Shown here piece by piece: positions 25,056 to 34,445 of a stretch of 64,000 nt of DNA. The DNA comes from Croceivirga sp009797885 (GTDB lineage: Bacteria; Bacteroidota; Bacteroidia; Flavobacteriales; Flavobacteriaceae). The stretch's first letter is position 1; the number at the start of each line of letters is the position of its first letter. A program made the position numbers and the translations under genes. The notes below the pieces were generated by a model. That model saw nothing but the letters and a program-made list of their open reading frames with translations, was not told where the DNA came from and did no database searches. Where the stretch lies: the NCBI GenBank assembly GCA_045866215.1, contig AP035880.1:2914001-2978000 (forward strand). The letters are read 5' to 3'.

Positions 25056-25947
25056 TGCCCTCCTTTATGGGCATATAAACCTCGGCTTTCCAATGTATGC
25101 TATTGCCGCCCATGGGTTTATTGAAGAATACTTCAACAGGTTTTTCATCCACTTCGATATTGTTTTTCCTTGCATAGTCCATCAGTGCATACCAGGCGCG
25201 GTCCGAAGTGATATAGTTGCCATTGTATTCTGCTTTTAATGCCCGCTTTTTAAAGATCCGTTTGTACTTAATATCAGTGCCAATGGGCAGGCGTTCTGAA
25301 CGGATAATGGGTTGTCCAAAGTTATAGTGCAAACTGTCATTCTTCATATCCCATTTTGTCACTTCAATCATTGGTGGGCCATCCAGTTCCACACCATTGA
25401 TGTACAGTTCTCCGGTGAGATAGGAAAAATTCTTCATCATGCCATTGGCTTTTTTGGACTGCTCCACCTTTAAGGGAACGTAGGCAACGTATTTACTGGG
25501 AACATCTTCCTCCCCAACAATCGTTATCTTGAATTCCTTGGTGTGTTCATCCAGATTTTCCATAAAGTCCAAAACGGTTTTCTTGCTTCGTTTCACAAAA
25601 TCGGTTTCTTTAAAAGGTACTTGGATTTTGTTCATTAGGCTATGGTCCTTATCCTTAATGTTCACAAAAACCTTGGAAGTGGAATCCGTTATAGGTTCAA
25701 TTCGCCATTGATATTGATGGATGGAATCCCCAAACCTTACTTTTTGTGTTAGATGATAGAGGTCTTCTCCTTGTTTTATTTTATGAAGGGTATCCAGTGT
25801 TTGGTCCCAGACTTTTAGATATTGATTGATGGCACCGGGAAACGTTTTGGCTTCAAAGCGAATGGTATAATCCGAAGGTTTTAAAAACAAGTACCAACAT
25901 AATGCCGCTACCAACAAAAACAAGAGTATGGAAGTCACTTTTCTCAT
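25048..25947 (-). CDS. Membrane-anchored GyrI-like/effector-binding-domain protein
   Basis: The 299-residue protein has one N-terminal membrane anchor (about 5-23). A middle section of about 120 residues reads like a SRPBCC/polyketide-cyclase fold. The C-terminal part resembles GyrI-like (SOUL/effector-binding) small-molecule domains, ending in PVEVFFNKPMGGNSIHWKAEVYMPI. GyrI-like domains bind drugs or other hydrophobic ligands. Tethering at the membrane with no DNA-binding domain argues against a regulator and for ligand sequestration or hydrolysis (inference). It follows the haloperoxidase-like gene by 6 bp and overlaps the next gene by 8 bp. Confidence 0.7.
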   Translation of the reverse strand: MRKVTSILLFLLVAALCWYLFLKPSDYTIRFEAKTFPGAINQYLKVWDQTLDTLHKIKQGEDLYHLTQKVRFGDSIHQYQWRIEPITDSTSKVFVNIKDKDHSLMNKIQVPFKETDFVKRSKKTVLDFMENLDEHTKEFKITIVGEEDVPSKYVAYVPLKVEQSKKANGMMKNFSYLTGELYINGVELDGPPMIEVTKWDMKNDSLHYNFGQPIIRSERLPIGTDIKYKRIFKKRALKAEYNGNYITSDRAWYALMDYARKNNIEVDEKPVEVFFNKPMGGNSIHWKAEVYMPIKEGNE

Positions 25948-25953
25948 GAGGAT

Positions 25954-27306
25954 TTATTTTGTCACGGTTTGGTCAGAGGTATCCATGTTAAGTTTTTCAA
26001 CTACAAAAGTACCCAAATCCCTTCCCTGCTTTACGCCTATTTCCACTGCGGCACGGTAATGGATACCACCATACATCCTACTGATGGCCGCCTCATCTGC
26101 TGCTTTCCTAAAGGAAGCGAAGGAGCGAACAGGAAGACCATATTGTACTTCGGTATCATCATCAAAAGCAAAACTATCCCCATAAATGCTGGTGAGGGCG
26201 ACTGCTGCAGCCCCGGAAACTACACTGTGACCGCTGGTATACTCGGGAAAGGGAGGGGTCTGCAGAACGGGCTCCCAATTTTCATCTATATGCGTATTGA
26301 TCAATGTTTCTGGACGAATTAGGCTGCTCCTGTACTTTTCATCCCAACAACTGATAAAGGCATCGGCTATGGCTATGGAAGTTTTGGTATAGGTATAAAC
26401 GGTCTTTGCCACATCTGCCTCGGTTTTTCTGGCCGCAATTTTGGCAATACCTATCCAATGGGCGCCGGGGGTAATCTTCTTGGTGGCAAACATTAAATGC
26501 CCCCGTGTTACGGAAACATAGGGATTGCAATCCCAAAATTGGGCAATGGCCACTTCTTCCGATGTATCGCCCTTTGCGGTAATCTCATTACTGATGTCAT
26601 AAACTTCCTTTACCTCTTTATAAAAATCCGAGTCTTCCTCCATGGAAAAAGGAGGGGGAGGGGTAGGTTTAAATTGGTTTGCAGAATCAATGACAAAGGG
26701 ACGTATTTTGTTCCAATGTGGCTCAATGCCATCCATGTAGGACGGTGGGGTCGGCTGCCAACGTGAAGCGTCCTCCGTATCTACGGAAAACTTGGGCATG
26801 GTCCGGGTCTGTTTGTAATTGTCATTGTCCATCCATTTGGCGATGTGATCCGAAACTTGAAGTCCGTAAGTTTTGGAGGCTACAAATTCTTCCCTGTTCC
26901 TTTCTTCCCAAACGCCATATAGACTGTCCCTATGGGAAATAATCATATCCTCGGAGAAAATGAGCATACGACTCAGATCCATATGGGCAATAAGTGCGGC
27001 CAATTCAAAGTTGACATTTTTCGAATCAGGTTTTGGAATGGGCTGCAGTCCTTCCAATTGACCGGCCAGAGGACTGTACCCAGGATGGTTATTGGCCAGA
27101 ATTTCGTAGGCACCAATATTTGGATAAACATAGATGCGACTGGCTACGGGAGGGGAAAAAATATCATGGACCATTACTTCGGTCACCTTATCCACGGATG
27201 CGTGAAAATCTTCTTGGGTTATTGGTATTGGTTTTTGCTCCTTAGTACAAGAGAAAAGCATAAAAACCGAAAAAAGTAAACTTGCTATCCTTTTCATTTG
27301 TTCCAT
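25954..27306 (-). CDS. Vanadium-dependent haloperoxidase/PAP2-type phosphatase lipoprotein
   Basis: This protein of up to 450 residues has a lipoprotein signal best read from Met4 (MKRIASLLFSVFMLFSC), so the start may be 27297. The C-terminal half carries the vanadate/phosphate-binding triad of the superfamily: K-x6-RP in KYRSSLIRP, SGH in PEYTSGHSV, and SR-x5-H in SRMYGGIH. The Asp often four residues after that His is Ala here (HYRAA). It may oxidise halides with vanadate or hydrolyse phosphates; sequence alone does not decide. The start lies 2 bp after the FG-GAP lipoprotein stop, so the genes are cotranscribed. Confidence 0.88.
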   Translation of the reverse strand: MEQMKRIASLLFSVFMLFSCTKEQKPIPITQEDFHASVDKVTEVMVHDIFSPPVASRIYVYPNIGAYEILANNHPGYSPLAGQLEGLQPIPKPDSKNVNFELAALIAHMDLSRMLIFSEDMIISHRDSLYGVWEERNREEFVASKTYGLQVSDHIAKWMDNDNYKQTRTMPKFSVDTEDASRWQPTPPSYMDGIEPHWNKIRPFVIDSANQFKPTPPPPFSMEEDSDFYKEVKEVYDISNEITAKGDTSEEVAIAQFWDCNPYVSVTRGHLMFATKKITPGAHWIGIAKIAARKTEADVAKTVYTYTKTSIAIADAFISCWDEKYRSSLIRPETLINTHIDENWEPVLQTPPFPEYTSGHSVVSGAAAVALTSIYGDSFAFDDDTEVQYGLPVRSFASFRKAADEAAISRMYGGIHYRAAVEIGVKQGRDLGTFVVEKLNMDTSDQTVTK

Positions 27307-27308
27307 TT

Positions 27309-30300
27309 TTATTTTGAATTTATTTTGTAGACCTCTGCCTCGCCGTTATTGAATACCGCCAATAAATAGTCCTGCCCATTTACCGTTATGGTTTCCATAT
27401 GCCTTATGGATTTTTGGGTGAAATCCAATCCCAGAAGATTTCCCAAAACTATTTCATTTTCATTTTGTATCAGTGCCCCAGGGAAAGAATCAAACCTTCC
27501 GTGGTAGGGTTTGACCCCAAAATAGTTTCCTCCGGCAAGAACCTCTTCTTGACCGTCACCATCAAAATCTGCAGAAACAAAATCCAAAAGTGGGGCAACT
27601 TGCATGGTATTTGGAAAGGAAACAAACTCAAAAGCCCCCTCATTGTTCTTTAAGTATCCGGAAGCCAGAGTGGTCACTTCATGAATTTTGGCAGATTTAA
27701 GCTGTTTGGGATCAAACAACTCCTCAATGGATTTTCCAGCAAAAGATTGATAGGAATTAAATTTTTTGCGGAGACTGACCATTTGTGAAGCCAGCCCATC
27801 CAGACCTTCCAGGGTATAATACTTTCCATCTTTTTCAAAAGCAGTGATGGTTTCGGTTTGTCCGTTACCATCAAAGTCCGAAAAATACAGTCGAAGCGGA
27901 TATTTTTTGGAAGCCTTGAATTTACTGTTAAGCCCCCAGTTGCCCAAAAGATAGTCCATATCCCCATCGCCGTCAATATCGAAGGGATGGATACTTTGCC
28001 AAAGCCCTGAATTGCTAAGGACATTGGTTTCAACAAAAGTTCCATTCTTATTTTGAAAAAACCTTGGGGACATCCATTCCCCAACAATGATCAAGTCGGT
28101 ATTCCCATCCTGGTCAAAGTCATCCCAAATCGCATCAGTGACCATTCCAGAGAATTGAAACCCTTTATTGATTTCAAACGTTCCGTTGGTATTGGTGAGC
28201 ACATAGGAGTTTACCCCCTCCCCAAATTTTGCCGTAATGGTATGTCCGCCAACAAAAACATCCAAATCCCCATCTTGATCATAGTCGAAAGGTGCAATAA
28301 CGGATGTATTTTGAAATATTTTGGGGAAATCCTTGGCTTGAAAACCATTTTCTTTGGACAGGTAGTATCGATCTTGTAACGGTTGTGCCTCATTGTAGAA
28401 GTCCCCACCTCCATTTCCAATAATGATATCGTTTGCACCATCAGCATTGAAATCGGCAATAGCGGCAGTTATATTTTCCGTGATCGAGTCCTTTTGTATC
28501 CATGGAAGTTCCATTTTCACAAAGGAGCTATCCAACTGTTTGTAAAAAGTGCTGGGAAAGAATTTTGAACCACCAAAAAACAAGTCTGTCTTTCCATCGG
28601 AATTCAGATCACCCTTTGCAAAAGCAGGCCCTCTATCTGAAATTCGATAAGGAATCAATTTCTCGCGGTTGAAATCCAGATAATTGTCCTCCTTGTGCAT
28701 AAAATTGATCCCCAAACAGGATGTATCCTTAATGAATATGGGGTTTGATTTGGCGATTGGTCCGCTGGTGCCAAAGGGTTTAGTGTCCTGTGGTGATACC
28801 ATTAAGGTTTGGTTGGCCTTAACTTTTGGTATGGTTTGATAGCTTTTGTCCGGCCAAATTATTTTAAGGGAATCCAAAATAGTGATTTCCCCCAATCCGA
28901 AATGGACCAAAGGCTCTGATGAGGCTTGAAAACCCCTGGAAAGAAACAACTCCTTGAATTGTAGTGTGCCGTTGTAATAGGCGTATATTTTTGAGCCGAT
29001 TCCGTATCGGTTCTTGGATTTATAGTCCAAACGTACTTTCAAATAATTCGCTTTGTCGTTTGTTTTATTTTCGTAGATGAGTGCAGGACTATTAAGGTTG
29101 TTGACCACCAAATCCAAATCTCCGTCATTGTCCAGATCGCCATAAGCGGTTGCTCCGGAAACCAAGGTATCATTGGAGATCCAATGCGCCGATTTGTCAT
29201 CAAACGACAGTTTGCCGTCCCCTTTGAAAATAAAATTCCTTGTAGTTCCTGATGGCATGAGCTCCAAAGCCTCTTGGTCCATCAGATTGGTATTGTTGAT
29301 TTTTTGTTGGATCTGTTCATTGGAAACAAACTTGATAAAATCCAAATTATTGGGTCGTTTGGGAATGCCATTGGCCACAAATAAGTCTTGATGTCCATCC
29401 TGGTCATAATCCCCAAAAAGGGCGCTCCAACTCCAATCTGTTGCAGCCACGCCGCTCATTAGGGCAGTTTCCATATAGTTGCCGTCCGGTTGGTTTACAT
29501 AAAGCATATTTCGAGTGAACTGATAATGGTATCCAAAATCATCAATACGTAATTTCTGCACTTGAAGGTTATCGTCCCCTTCAGAGGATTTTAAAACCAC
29601 TTCATCCTCTGGGAGCATATCCAAGGAAATCAAATCGGGTAGGCCATCATGGTTGATGTCCGCCACATCATTACCCATGGAAAAACGAGTGGTATGACCA
29701 AAATAACGACGTAGGCTTTCCGTAAAGGTTCCGTCACCATTGTTCAAGTAGTAGTAATCATCCTCATGAAAATCGTTTCCCACATAAATATCGGGATATC
29801 CATCCATATTAAAATCGGATACGGCAATTCCCAGGCCATAACCGTTTACTCCTCCATAAATTCCAGCTTCTTTACTAACGTCAACGAATTTACCATTGTC
29901 ATTTTTGAGCAATCTGTCGCCAGTCTCATAGTTACGCCGGTACCGTAAATCTACCTTGCCATAAGATTCCGAGGTGTGTACGGCATGATTTAAGAGGTAA
30001 ATGTCCAAATCCCCATCCAGATCATAGTCCAGAAAAGCGGCGGAGGAACTGTAAGATTCAAAATCCAGTCCGTATGATCCGGCTTGTTCGGAAAAAGTAA
30101 GATCTCCGTTGTTTATAAAAAGTTCATTGTATCCTATAAAACCGTTGGTGCCCACTACGGCACAAACATAAATGTCCAGGAGCCCGTCCCCATTAACATC
30201 GGCCATGACACTTCCGGTGTTCCAGGAACTCTGTCCCCCAACACCTGCTTGTTCGGTGATGTCCTCAAAACTAAGGTCCCCTTTATTCAGATAAAGCTTG

Positions 30301-30542
30301 TTCTTTACTTGGTTCCCGGACAGGTAAATATCGGGAAGTCCATCATTATTGATATCCCCAATTGCGACCCCACCACCGTTATAGAAATATAGGTAATCCA
30401 AAATATTGAGCCCATCATTTTCAGTAAGGCTATTGGCAAAATCAATTCCGGTTTCCCGAGGGGAAGGATTATGGAACAAATCCCCACTTTTTTTGCATCC
30501 CACTAGAACCAAAATTACCGCATAAACCAAACTATTTCTCAT
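27309..30542 (-). CDS. FG-GAP/VCBS and ASPIC-repeat surface lipoprotein (copy B)
   Basis: This 1077-residue lipoprotein (LVLVGCKK, C16) consists of two integrin-like FG-GAP beta-propeller blocks rich in calcium-binding DxNxDGxxD motifs such as DINNDGLPDIY, DVNGDGLLDIY and DFDGDGQEE. An ASPIC/UnbV domain lies between them (about 500-590; GIGSKIYAYYNGTLQFKELFLSRGFQASSEP and LKIIWPDKSYQTI). It is a tandem paralogue of the upstream gene and overlaps it by 4 bp. Such proteins are predicted to bind carbohydrate or protein ligands on the cell surface next to SusC/D. No catalytic motif is seen. Confidence 0.88.
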   Translation of the reverse strand: MRNSLVYAVILVLVGCKKSGDLFHNPSPRETGIDFANSLTENDGLNILDYLYFYNGGGVAIGDINNDGLPDIYLSGNQVKNKLYLNKGDLSFEDITEQAGVGGQSSWNTGSVMADVNGDGLLDIYVCAVVGTNGFIGYNELFINNGDLTFSEQAGSYGLDFESYSSSAAFLDYDLDGDLDIYLLNHAVHTSESYGKVDLRYRRNYETGDRLLKNDNGKFVDVSKEAGIYGGVNGYGLGIAVSDFNMDGYPDIYVGNDFHEDDYYYLNNGDGTFTESLRRYFGHTTRFSMGNDVADINHDGLPDLISLDMLPEDEVVLKSSEGDDNLQVQKLRIDDFGYHYQFTRNMLYVNQPDGNYMETALMSGVAATDWSWSALFGDYDQDGHQDLFVANGIPKRPNNLDFIKFVSNEQIQQKINNTNLMDQEALELMPSGTTRNFIFKGDGKLSFDDKSAHWISNDTLVSGATAYGDLDNDGDLDLVVNNLNSPALIYENKTNDKANYLKVRLDYKSKNRYGIGSKIYAYYNGTLQFKELFLSRGFQASSEPLVHFGLGEITILDSLKIIWPDKSYQTIPKVKANQTLMVSPQDTKPFGTSGPIAKSNPIFIKDTSCLGINFMHKEDNYLDFNREKLIPYRISDRGPAFAKGDLNSDGKTDLFFGGSKFFPSTFYKQLDSSFVKMELPWIQKDSITENITAAIADFNADGANDIIIGNGGGDFYNEAQPLQDRYYLSKENGFQAKDFPKIFQNTSVIAPFDYDQDGDLDVFVGGHTITAKFGEGVNSYVLTNTNGTFEINKGFQFSGMVTDAIWDDFDQDGNTDLIIVGEWMSPRFFQNKNGTFVETNVLSNSGLWQSIHPFDIDGDGDMDYLLGNWGLNSKFKASKKYPLRLYFSDFDGNGQTETITAFEKDGKYYTLEGLDGLASQMVSLRKKFNSYQSFAGKSIEELFDPKQLKSAKIHEVTTLASGYLKNNEGAFEFVSFPNTMQVAPLLDFVSADFDGDGQEEVLAGGNYFGVKPYHGRFDSFPGALIQNENEIVLGNLLGLDFTQKSIRHMETITVNGQDYLLAVFNNGEAEVYKINSK

Positions 30543-33500
30543 GGCAAGGCGTAGATTTTTGGTTTTCCATCATTGATGGCGGCTATTAAAAATCGATTAT
30601 TGTCCTTGTCCCTTGCCATTTTTAGATGCTTTACCTCATCCCGAACAAAAAAACCAGTAGTACCATAGTTTTGCCATTCAAAATTTAAATTCCCATCTCC
30701 TAAGAGGACATTACCGTAGTTTGCGTCCAACCGGGAGAATTGCGGTTTGTACTCAAAATTGTTTCCCGCCATTATTAAGTCAAGATTGCCATCGTTATTG
30801 ATATCAGTACAATTGATGTCGCAAACACAGGAAAACTGTACCCTTGGAGGTAATTTTTTAATTTGGAACTGTCCGTTCCCTTGGTTAATCGCAAGTACGG
30901 AAGCGGAAATCATACTTTGTTTTACAATGGATTGATCGATGATTTCTGGCGGAAAGAGCTCTTGAATAGTTCGCTGTGCATAGTCCGAAGCTTTTAGGTT
31001 CTCCTTTTTTAAGGATACCACCTGGGCCGTGATTTCTTTCTTTTGATGGATTGGATAGTCACCCCCGTTTTCACTAATGGTGACCAATTGTTCTATAGTA
31101 CCATTAGCGTCAAAATCATTGATCCAAAGCTTCATGGGCTGACCATCTACCGGTCTATAATGCAGGTTTTCGCCCTGATTGCCCAAAATAAGGTCCAAGT
31201 CCCCATCACCGTCCAAATCAGCCGCCTCTACCGTGTTCCACCAACCGTGGAGACTATCAAGGGAGGTTTCAATACGTTGTATCCTTCTCCCTGAGTTTTT
31301 GTGGATTTTGGGGACATCCCATTCAGAGACCGTAATCAAATCACTTTTTCCGTCCCCATCCATATCTGCCCAAATAGCATCGGTGACCATTCCTTCATCC
31401 TTAAGGTCATACCCCCTTCGTTCCGTAGCATCAACAAAAGTTCCTTCCCTATTTTCCAGAAGAAGGTGATTGGGATTTACCCCATAAACGCCAACGACAC
31501 TTCTGGAACCTATAAAGACATCGGTGTCCCCATCCCCATCATAGTCATGGGGGTTTATAGTGGCAATGTTTTTATACGTGGTGGGAAGATTTTGCCCAGA
31601 AGCCTTATAATTTCCCTTTCCATCATTTAGATAAAGACGGGCCCTATAGGAATTTTCCTGGCCTACTTCATTGCCTCCGCTCCCTACCATTAGGTCCAAA
31701 TCCCCATCACCATCGGCATCCAAAAACGCAGCAGCGGTGTCCTCAAAAGAGCGATCTTTTTCAAAGACCTGGGAAGGTTTTGATTGGAACTTTCCGTTGC
31801 CCCTGTGTAAATACAATGTTCCCGGACTTCCTTTTGCGCCACCAATGAAAACGTCTTCATTCCCATCCCCATTTACATCGGCAATAGCCATGGCAGGACC
31901 TTCTTGGGACAACTTTTTATAGATAAGCCCTTCATAGTCAAAATCATTATAATTGTTTTCCCTATGGGAGGTCCATGTACCATTGTCCAATTCCTGGATC
32001 AGGAGTTTTTTGGGAGAACCTTTTTTAGGTGAATAGACGTTATGGGCATCCTTTTGGTTCAATTCCATTCGTTGGTTTACGCTCACCTCCTTCAATAGGG
32101 TGGTTGTACTATTGGGCCAGATAACACGAATGGAATCCAATTTTTTTGCATTGCCCAGGCCCAGTGTCATTACGTAATCCACTGAAGATTGAAAACCGCG
32201 GGAAGGGATCAACTCCTGATGCACAGTATTGTTTTCAAAATAGAACTTAACCAACGAACCAATGGCAAAGGGGTTTTTTTCATCCCCATTAAGTTTGAGC
32301 TGCAGGTAATTGTGTGTAAGTTGCTCATTGCTATTGTTCCTATAAATAAAGGAATTGGTATTTACATTATTGATGACCAGGTCCAAATCGCCATCATTGT
32401 CCAAATCTCCGTATGCAGCCCCATTGGACCGTGTAGGGAGGTCAAATCCCCAGCTTTTGTTGGCATTGTCAAAGGTAATATCACCATTATTTCGGAAAGC
32501 ATAATTGGGCTGTGGTTTAATGGGCATTTTGTTGATGATGGAATCAATGGACTCCTTTTTACCGGTCAATGCCATTTTTTGAATGATCTCATTGGCAAAA
32601 AAATCAACAAAATCCAGATCCGTTAAGTCATGGTTGATGCCATTGGTAATAAAAATATCTTTTAGCCCATCATTGTCCATATCAAAGATAAGACCTGCCC
32701 AACTCCAGTCCGTTGCATCAATACCGCTATAATAGGCAACTTCGGAAAATGTACCATTGCCATTGTTGAGTTGTAATGTGTTTTGAATGTACTGTTGGTA
32801 AAAGTCTTTGCTCCGTTTTAGGTCATAGATATTATATCCCTCAAATTCCATTACCGATTTTACGCGTTGCTCGGGTTCCGGCAGCATGTCGGTAATAAAA
32901 ATATCATTGTGGCCGTCATTATTGATATCGGCGATATCAATACCCATGGCCGATAGGCTCAGGTGCTGGGTGTATTCTTTGATCTCTTCGGTAAAAGTGC
33001 CATCTTTCTGGTTGATGTAAAGATAGTCGCGTTCGTAAAAGTCATTGGAAACGTAGATGTCCGGCCAAAGGTCGTTGTTGATGTCAGTAACCATCACACC
33101 CAGTCCAAAACCGATAAGACTTCCATAAATGCCTGCATCTTCACTGACATCCACAAATTTGCCATTGTCATTGCGAAGCAGCATATCGCCCACACCCTTG
33201 AATATGTGGGGTACGCCTTCCCAGTCCTGGGCGCGAACTTCACGTTGTTCCGCATAACCCAGGCTACTAACGGGAATGTTGCTGTTATTTAAGATATAGG
33301 CATCCAGGTCCCCATCCTTATCATAGTCAAAAAAAGTGGCATGGGTAGAAAATCCTGTTTTGGCTAGATTAAAGTCATGGGCTTTTTCCGTAAAAGTGAG
33401 GTCTCCGTTGTTTATATAAAGGTCATTGTCATGATTGTTACCTTTTAAGTTTCCGGCATTGCTGACATAGATATCCAATAGGCCATCGGCGTTTATATCC

Positions 33501-33877
33501 ACCATCGTCACCCCTGTTGACCATGGTTTGTTGCCCTCAACCCCGGCTTTTTTGGAGATATCCTCAAATTTAAAATTGCCTTTGTTCAAATACAGTTTAT
33601 TGGATACCATGTTTCCCGTTAAGTAGATGTCTGGAAGACCATCATTATTGATGTCCCCAATGGCTACCCCGCCACCGTTGTAGAAATTTCGGTACTTGAA
33701 AATGTTGAAATCCTTTTGGTTTTCAACTTCATTGACAAAATCCACTCCGGTTTCCTCAGCTGGCAGTAATGTAAACAGGGTATTCTGTTGTGCTGTGTTA
33801 ACGTTGGGACTTTCTTTATCCTGGCATGAATAAATTGTGAAAACAATAATGAGCAATGTTACAAAGGAAAACTTCAT
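30539..33877 (-). CDS. FG-GAP/VCBS and ASPIC-repeat surface lipoprotein (copy A)
   Basis: This 1112-residue lipoprotein (IIVFTIYSC, C18) has the same layout as copy B: FG-GAP calcium-binding blades (DINNDGLPDIYLTGN, DINADGLLDIYVSN, DYDKDGDLDAYIL), a central ASPIC/UnbV domain (about 520-610) and a second blade set ending near DINCTDINNDGNLDLIMAGNN. The first 100 residues are nearly superposable on copy B, which shows tandem duplication followed by divergence. It begins 568 bp after susD, beyond a terminator, so it may have its own promoter. Its role is presumably extracellular binding (inference). Confidence 0.88.
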   Translation of the reverse strand: MKFSFVTLLIIVFTIYSCQDKESPNVNTAQQNTLFTLLPAEETGVDFVNEVENQKDFNIFKYRNFYNGGGVAIGDINNDGLPDIYLTGNMVSNKLYLNKGNFKFEDISKKAGVEGNKPWSTGVTMVDINADGLLDIYVSNAGNLKGNNHDNDLYINNGDLTFTEKAHDFNLAKTGFSTHATFFDYDKDGDLDAYILNNSNIPVSSLGYAEQREVRAQDWEGVPHIFKGVGDMLLRNDNGKFVDVSEDAGIYGSLIGFGLGVMVTDINNDLWPDIYVSNDFYERDYLYINQKDGTFTEEIKEYTQHLSLSAMGIDIADINNDGHNDIFITDMLPEPEQRVKSVMEFEGYNIYDLKRSKDFYQQYIQNTLQLNNGNGTFSEVAYYSGIDATDWSWAGLIFDMDNDGLKDIFITNGINHDLTDLDFVDFFANEIIQKMALTGKKESIDSIINKMPIKPQPNYAFRNNGDITFDNANKSWGFDLPTRSNGAAYGDLDNDGDLDLVINNVNTNSFIYRNNSNEQLTHNYLQLKLNGDEKNPFAIGSLVKFYFENNTVHQELIPSRGFQSSVDYVMTLGLGNAKKLDSIRVIWPNSTTTLLKEVSVNQRMELNQKDAHNVYSPKKGSPKKLLIQELDNGTWTSHRENNYNDFDYEGLIYKKLSQEGPAMAIADVNGDGNEDVFIGGAKGSPGTLYLHRGNGKFQSKPSQVFEKDRSFEDTAAAFLDADGDGDLDLMVGSGGNEVGQENSYRARLYLNDGKGNYKASGQNLPTTYKNIATINPHDYDGDGDTDVFIGSRSVVGVYGVNPNHLLLENREGTFVDATERRGYDLKDEGMVTDAIWADMDGDGKSDLITVSEWDVPKIHKNSGRRIQRIETSLDSLHGWWNTVEAADLDGDGDLDLILGNQGENLHYRPVDGQPMKLWINDFDANGTIEQLVTISENGGDYPIHQKKEITAQVVSLKKENLKASDYAQRTIQELFPPEIIDQSIVKQSMISASVLAINQGNGQFQIKKLPPRVQFSCVCDINCTDINNDGNLDLIMAGNNFEYKPQFSRLDANYGNVLLGDGNLNFEWQNYGTTGFFVRDEVKHLKMARDKDNNRFLIAAINDGKPKIYALP

Positions 33878-33999
33878 TTTTATACTTAAAATTGATTGTA
33901 ATTATAGTATTGGAATTCAAAAAAGGGAAGTCTTATACTTTCCTCAAATTTCACCTGTATTGGTAAATTTGGATAATTGTAATGCTAAATATAAAACCT

Positions 34000-34007
34000 C
34001 AAAGATA
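34000..34007 (-). promoter_or_regulatory. Candidate -7 element for the FG-GAP/haloperoxidase transcript
   Basis: The minus-strand TATCTTTG is an exact TAnnTTTG match 123 bp before the copy A start. No TTG -33 box is clear. The rest of the 33878-34393 spacer is A+T-rich with no gene or structured RNA that I recognise. Confidence 0.35.
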
Positions 34008-34393
34008 TTGTATAGCACACTTTTGTTGATTTAGTAAGACTTTAGATGTTAGCAATTTTTTTGCTTTTCCAATTTGACATTTGTCCTTGATCATTACAAC
34101 TCTTCCAATCAGGGAAAAGGCTGTATAGGCTATGTATTTCTTAAACCATCATTTTTGAATACTAAGTATCGACCGGCAATATAAGTAAACTTCCCTAGTG
34201 GAATTGATAATGAAAAACTAATGTAGCTTACCAAAAAAATTCCAATAAGGGATATTTTGAGGCAGGTAGATACGGTGAAATAGTTCAAAGTACCGAAAGC
34301 GGGGTAGGTATTGTTAAGATCTGTTGGTCAATTGATAAGACAAGCTTCGCCCTTCAGATTACAAATAGGGGGACATGAATAATGGCAAAAAGA

Positions 34394-34420
34394 AAAAACC
34401 CGCTCATTGAGCGGGTTTTT
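34394..34420 (-). terminator. Intrinsic terminator after susD (locus 1)
   Basis: A perfect 12-bp stem AAAAACCCGCTC/GAGCGGGTTTTT with a 3-nt loop is followed on the minus strand by a T run. It lies 26 bp beyond the susD stop. The A-rich other side would let it work in both directions. It separates the susCD transcript from the downstream FG-GAP genes. Confidence 0.88.
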
Positions 34421-34445
34421 ATTCTTGTTAAGAAAAAGTTTCCAT

